Assembly (NCBI RefSeq): GCF_036370855.1
Contig: NC_088101.1
Location: 3,231,501-3,295,500, forward strand
Origin: Dromaius novaehollandiae
Lineage: Eukaryota; Chordata; Aves; Casuariiformes; Dromaiidae
Reading direction: 5' to 3'
DNA: 64,000 nt
Shown: positions 58,601-64,000 of the stretch, piece after piece
How the letters are laid out: each line of letters opens with the position of its first letter
Position numbering within the stretch: position 1 is the first letter of the stretch
Program-made: the position numbers and the translations under genes
The notes under the pieces: model-generated
What the model saw: only the letters and a program-made list of their open reading frames with translations
Databases searched by the model: none
Told to the model about the DNA's origin: nothing

Positions 58601-61600
58601 AGAACTGGCTGTACAAATGAAAGATAGCAACTCTGGAGCTTTGACTTAGGTTTGACCTGTGCTGCTTCTGACTTTCCTAATTAACAGTCTCATAGCCTAT
58701 TCCGACTTGTAAAACTGGAGAATTTATGGCCCTGTCTCACTGTTGTATCAAGCTCTGTTGATAAACTACTAATTGGCAGCTCATTGATATTCTTGGAAGC
58801 AAGGCCTTGGAGAGAGCATGTATGGGAAATAAGTCCACTCCATCTCCCTTCTACAAAGTTTGCTTTACTCTATAGGACAAACAGCTCTGATCTGCTGAAT
58901 CCTGCTAGAAACTGTATCAGATGGTGCCAATTATCCATGGAGTAAAAAAGAGAAACAAGAGCCTTACATAGTCACATGAACAAGCAGAGCTCTGATAAAT
59001 CTAGAGCTGAGTAGCTAAAGTGAGTGTTAAAAGAGTGGAGGCTCTTAACTCTAATCCCGAGTAATGGTGATGAATGGGTGGCAACAGGAGCACAAGATGC
59101 TTGGAAAGGGAGAGGAAAGAGGGAGAAAACTGTTGTAGCAGGAAAAATGTAACTAAATAGAAGGAGCAGGCAGGTTCGTGCATGTATAATCAAAGCATTA
59201 GATAGTGATCGGTAGGTTTTCAGCATGAATAAAATGCATCTTTTTCTATGGAGGACACAGGATAGAAAGCATAGAGACACTTGAAATAGTAGACAAGTGA
59301 CCAAAAGGCTTCACAGGCTCCTAAGATTGGTGGGGAAGCATGAGCAAAAGCTGAATGACCTGTGTGGCAGAGGAGGATCAGCCTCCATATGGCAGGGGCA
59401 CAAAGAAGAGGGTGTTGCAGGGATTGCCAGTGCAGCAAGCCAGGAGGGCAGACCAGCAGAGATGTAGCTTGCTGAGTGGGTTTTAGCTGGAATGAGCTCT
59501 GGAGATGGCCAGATTATTGCAGCAGCTTGAGCACTTTAGGATGCTGGAAAGGGAGGAGAGGTTGAATCACAGATGTGTTCTGGAAACAGTTAGTTTCCAA
59601 TAGTAAGGTTTTGAATCTGATATGTGCTGGAGCCAAGCAAAAATAATCATGGCACCTTCATTATTGCTCTTCTCTAGAATCATATAAAAAATTATGCCCA
59701 GTGCATCTATGTATAAATTCCTGTGCAATACACCACATCCTCCCCTTATTTTAAACCAACATGGAAAACGTGTGGCAAAAATATCTTTGGCAGCAAGCTA
59801 AACAAGTACTAGGATGGCAAGTTCCAAAGTAAATACTGACCAGTTGCTAATTAAAGTGTGTACTCCCTGATTTTTTTCAGCTAATGTGCTCACTATATAC
59901 TGATGCCTTAACTATTTTTGTGTCTAAATATACTTAAAATAAATCTAAGTCTGGAGATGTACTTTAAAAGGCAGATGGTTTTCTTACTTTATTTTCAAAG
60001 ATAGGCTGGAGGTAGCTTTAACTGAAATTGAAGGGTGGCCCTCATGGAAATGTAACTTTGGATGAAAAACTTTGGGCTTAGATAGCCTAGGGTCTTCCCA
60101 GCATTTTTCATTTAGCTTCACTTTAATCTCAGATAAACACTTTTCAAGCAATTAATTGCCCTAAAACTGGCTATGGGGGCAACTAGTCTGCAAGAGAGCA
60201 CACTGGCCTTCATCAGATAGTTCTGCAAATTACCCATGCTGTCATCCACCTCCTCTGCCTTGAACTGAAGAGGTTCACTCAGACCAGGCAGCTGTGTTCC
60301 TTGTATAGCTGATGTGGAGGAGCCTGAATAGTCCCATCATGAGATCACCATGTCAAAGATGGGATGTAGTACCTTCTGGAGGTGCCTGCTTTTGCTGGGG
60401 ATGAATGAGGCAACTACTACCTTGAAAAGATGACCTAACTGTCAGATACATAAGGGCAAGCGAAAGCAGGGAGGTGCCCATGGCTTAGCTGCTGCCTGGG
60501 CTCCCAAGTGCCTAATGATAGCCTGCTGCTGTCCTGTTCCCATGGCAGCACGTGTAATGGCCATCCATGTAAAAAGTGCTGCTTCTAAAAATATACACCT
60601 GTACAACTGGGGGATAATGGTTTAAATCACACAGTATTGGAATTTTTCAGAAGCACTTAGCATTAGAGCTTGTCAGGATTTTTTTGAAAAAATATTTTTA
60701 ATCAGAAGATGCCAGCTTACTGAAACAGGAAACTTGCAGGCAAAGGTCTGTTTTCAAGAAGATTCAACTACAAAACTAAGTCTTCAGAATTAAGGTGTTT
60801 TCATGATAGTGGGTGTTGAACAAAAAATTCCTGTCCTCCAGCTTGAAATGATTTTTAAAAGCATGTGTTGCTTTGGCCATTTTTATTTTGCTTACTGATC
60901 AAGTTTAGAACAAAACATTTTGAATCACCTGAAATATTGAATTGTCTTGAGCTGACATTGTGCTTTTGGTTTAATTTGGGGTGGGTTTTGTGTTTTTACA
61001 TTTTCAGTCTTCATTTTAACTTGACATAGGGAATTTGGTTTTCATATTTTGCACATTCTCCTGGGAAGGAAAAATTGTCTCATTTATCTCTATTGAATGC
61101 TGGTCTAAATTCATTCCCTTTTAGTGCAAGGAAAAATTTCTTTGGGCCCAGCAGGAGAAAATGTTAGGATAGTTCAGAATGCTTTTGAAAATCTTGCCTG
61201 CATTTTGCAATGTCAGTACTACTATGTTTAGTGCTGTAATGCCAGGAAGCAAGTTTTGCTTTAAAGCAAGGGGCTATGAAGCTTTCTTCACTTTGGAGGG
61301 ACTGAGGAAAGGGGGACACATGTCTTAGGGGACTGACTGCCTCCTACTGGTAAGAAGTGTAGATTGTCATTAAGCTATGAAATTTAAACCTCAAACCAAA
61401 GTAACTGGGCTGAGAATTGCTCTAGCACTTGTCTGCTAATTCTGAAAAATAACCTACCACCAGTTGTTTCATCTGTAGGATTAAAGAAGGCTTAATATTT
61501 GAGCCAAGAGAAATTTATTGCTCCAGATGGAGCACAATGTTTTTTAAAAGAAGTGGATGGGCAAAGATCAATATTCAATGCAGTAGCCTACTACTCTTAA

Positions 61601-61989
61601 AAAGGCAGCTTGGTACAAGTCACATCACTCTTAATGCCAACCTATAGACAGAGCTGTTTTTCCACCTTCAGGAACTAAGGTCTCTGTATTTGAAAGTCGT
61701 CAGAGATGATGTCATCACAGTTCTTGAACAGATATGCTGTGCAATTGTAACTTTTTTCCCTGTGTACATCATCAGATTTTAAAAGAGGCAATAATTTTAT
61801 TGTCCCACTGAGAATACAATCAAAGATGTGTTTGATACACAGGATAAATAGTTGCTGTAGATGGAAATGTGAAAATTCAAGGGTTATTTTGTTTATGTGC
61901 TATTTACCGACCATCTGGAAGTAGGAAGCACTGGCAATGAGAGACTTTGAGAAATTAGCAGTATGAAATAGATAAGATGGGTAAGGTAA
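58601..61989. other. non-coding stretch, nothing recognised
   Basis: No gene or repeat recognised. The minus-strand frame near 58.97-59.30 kb is unrecognised. Confidence 0.5.
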
Positions 61990-62040
61990 ATCTTTCAGTT
62001 GGACAGACTAGATCATCTTGCTGAGAATCTTTCTGCTCAG
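61990..62040 (+). mobile_element. possible CR1 3'-end trace
   Basis: 'TTGGACAGACTAGATCATCT' followed by TGCTGAGAATCTTTC resembles the CR1 end 'ggactagatgatcttgagaggtcccttcc'. It is short and diverged, so chance similarity is possible. Confidence 0.3.
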
Positions 62041-62169
62041 AAAAAGCAAACAATATTTTTTTGATAGATGTATAATTTCTGTGACAAAAGTATTTTCAGG
62101 AAATGTTTTCCAGTTTGGAGGGAACTTTCCAGTAGGGCTAGAAGAGGGTTCTTTATGCTGAACCAGTCA

Positions 62170-62245
62170 GCTGCCCAGAGCCTGAGGAACTTGCAGGAAT
62201 GAGGAAACATGGGTTCAGTTCCTGCTCTAGCTCAGCCTGGGATCT
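62170..62245 (+). repeat. MIR-like SINE fragment
   Basis: 'GGAAACATGGGTTCAGTTCC' followed by TGCTCTAGCTC matches the B-box region and start of the core of amniote MIR-like SINEs ('gagacctgggttcaattcctgctct'). The B box reads GGTTCAGTTCC. The A box is not recognisable. Confidence 0.5.
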
Positions 62246-64000
62246 AATTACATCCCACACTAATATGCTAACCAGCAGATGGTGTGGCTGTTTCACTTTG
62301 GGCATTGGACAGATTAGGAAAGTCTGGTTTTAATGTCCTGTTGTTAGAGCATTGAGTGGAAATGGGAGGAATTTGGCTAGCATTGTGCAGGGGGATCTTG
62401 TCTTACCCTGCAAGTTAGCATACAGCAGTGAGGGAGAGGTGCTGAATGTCTGGAGGCAATGACCAGACCATGTGTGAGGAGCACTTGATGCACCCTCTGA
62501 CCTGTCTGTGGAGCAGGTTTTAGGATCTGTAGAGTGGAATGTGAAAGAGAAGACACCTTGTACTGGATAGGATCCATCTCCCCTTTGCTCAACAGGAAAC
62601 TTCTACCGCTTCCAGTTGAGCTTTGTGTCAAGTCTTTATTTCTCGCCTTTATTTCTTGCTTGTACTTATTTTAGCTTCTTTTTCCTTTTCCATTCTGTAA
62701 TCTTCTCTTCCTTGGCTTCTGCTTGCTTGTTGTCTCTTTGGCCCTAAATTTCTCAGATCTACTGGATGAGGCAGATTACATATCAGAAGATAAGTTTCAG
62801 ATTTGTCCATTGAGCCCTTTCAGGGTAGGTCATTTCTTCCACTCCAGGAGTTTCCTGGGACATCCTGGGTTTTTAACAAACTCCTAGGAGGTTGTATGTT
62901 GTTCTTTCAGACATGCCTGCCATTTAGCTGGGCTAGTGCTAGCTGCTGGTTGCCCCCTGCTCCTCTTACAGACTCCTGGCCTTGCACATGGTGGCTTTCT
63001 TTCCCTATTTCATGAAGTCCAAGAGGTTCATTGAGCTGTGTATAGTAAGGTTGGAAAGTCACAGTAGCCCAGATCAATCACCAACTGCAACCGTCCTGTC
63101 CTTTCCACTGCTCTGCCCTGGCCTTGTGGTCTCACCACCTCCCAGGCACTCAGACCCATCTGACCCTGCCCTAAGCCTGTTTGGTTTGCTGAGTCAGTGG
63201 AAAACTGGGGGTTTGGGGTTCCCTTTTCTGTGTTTCAGGGGGGTTTTGTTTTTCTGGAGTTTTTTAGATTAGTTTTCAGCAAACTGAATGGGCTGGGTGT
63301 AGGGTCCCCTGCCATGGGACTTCATGGCAGGGGACAGCAGGAAGGACAGTGCTGTTGCAGACTGCAGTTGGATTGGTTCAGTCAGATGGATCTGCCTTAT
63401 CTAGAGAGCAGTAGTCAGGAAAAGGCAAATAAGTACTTTGTTCCCTTCTCTCCAGCCACAGCTTTTGCAACAAAACATAATAAAATATAATGAAAACTGA
63501 GAATAAATTTAAAAGTTTACCATCTGTAATAGGTATACGGAGTCTATTTGGTGGCTTTTGGAAAGCTTTGCAGATGGTGGCTTGACCAGGACAACCTCAG
63601 TGTTAGCTACAGTTTGAAAGCATTCAGATTAAAGGATCTAGTTTTTGGCCACTAGCATTTTGCATTTCACTGGTAATAAATATTCAGAAGTCTCATGACA
63701 TAAGTAAATCCAATGGAGGCTAACTCTTCCCATTTTTTTTCCCTTTACCACAGAGATGAACATTAGTATAGCTGGTTAAGAAACAACAGTCTTCTCTAGT
63801 GAAAGCAATAAAGTACCTTGGTTTTCTAGAAATTTTCCAATAGAAAAGATTTGAGGGAATGCAGAGCTTTGAAAAGCAGAGGTCTAAGAGACTGAAGGTG
63901 CCAACAGAATGGCTAAAGCTGTGTTATGCAGAATATTTGCGAATACTTCTTTCCAGTCACACTGATCCATCCCACTGTAAGAAAAAGCCTGTGAATTAAA
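62246..64000. other. non-coding stretch, nothing certain
   Basis: No gene recognised. Around 63048-63095 'AAGGTTGGAAAGTCACAG' followed by a GATCAATCACCAACTGCAACC stretch faintly recalls a reversed CR1 3' end ('ggttggaaaggacc... gatcat... ccaacc'). It is too weak to call. Confidence 0.5.

Noticed and set aside
63035..63110. Possible reversed CR1 3' end
   Set aside because: Only scattered short agreements; cannot be separated from chance by eye.
1..64000. CRISPR arrays, bacterial operons, riboswitches, tRNA and rRNA genes
   Set aside because: No regularly spaced repeat-spacer pattern and no intact cloverleaf or rRNA segment was seen; the sequence is clearly vertebrate nuclear DNA.

Overview
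This is a vertebrate nuclear window, most likely from a bird; a crocodilian or turtle is the main alternative. The only recognisable LINE family is CR1 (3' ends near 8.1-8.5 kb, 14.7 kb, 15.2-15.85 kb and 45 kb). The only recognisable SINEs are old tRNA-derived MIR-like relics. Repeat density is low, long poly-G/poly-C runs are present, and there is no mammalian L1 or Alu. I found no protein-coding gene that I can defend. Open frames on both strands stay below about 200 codons, many lack an ATG start, and none shows a domain I recognise. The window is best read as a gene desert or the inside of very long introns.

Layout. About 1-22.5 kb is AT-leaning non-coding DNA with a few decayed SINE/CR1 copies, an exact 59-bp tandem duplication (10.13 kb), two CR1 fragments in opposite orientation (15.2-15.85 kb) and a homeodomain-site-rich, enhancer-like stretch (16.7-17.7 kb). 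About 22.6-23.7 kb holds a CpG-rich, apparently young endogenous-retrovirus LTR on the minus strand, with a polypurine tract and a short internal-like remnant beside it. About 23.7-34.7 kb is featureless apart from a G-quadruplex motif at 24.78 kb and homopolymer runs.

About 34.7-41.1 kb is a GC-rich island unlike its surroundings. Near 35.36-35.51 kb a compact divergent promoter is suggested by a TATA box and CCAAT box on the minus strand, TGACG sites, a CACGTG palindrome, a C-rich box and an abrupt reversal of strand composition. It could drive a minus-strand G/T-rich transcript and a short plus-strand two-exon non-coding RNA that would end at an AATAAA near 36.34 kb. Beyond that lie a roughly 34-bp minisatellite, an uninterrupted run of 32 G, and a kilobase of strongly C-biased, CpG-poor DNA.

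About 41-64 kb returns to AT-leaning non-coding DNA with three MIR-like relics, one clear CR1 relic, and enhancer-like AT-rich blocks at 43.5 and 58.2 kb. Everything regulatory here is inference from motif and composition. Transcription and conservation were not testable by reading alone.
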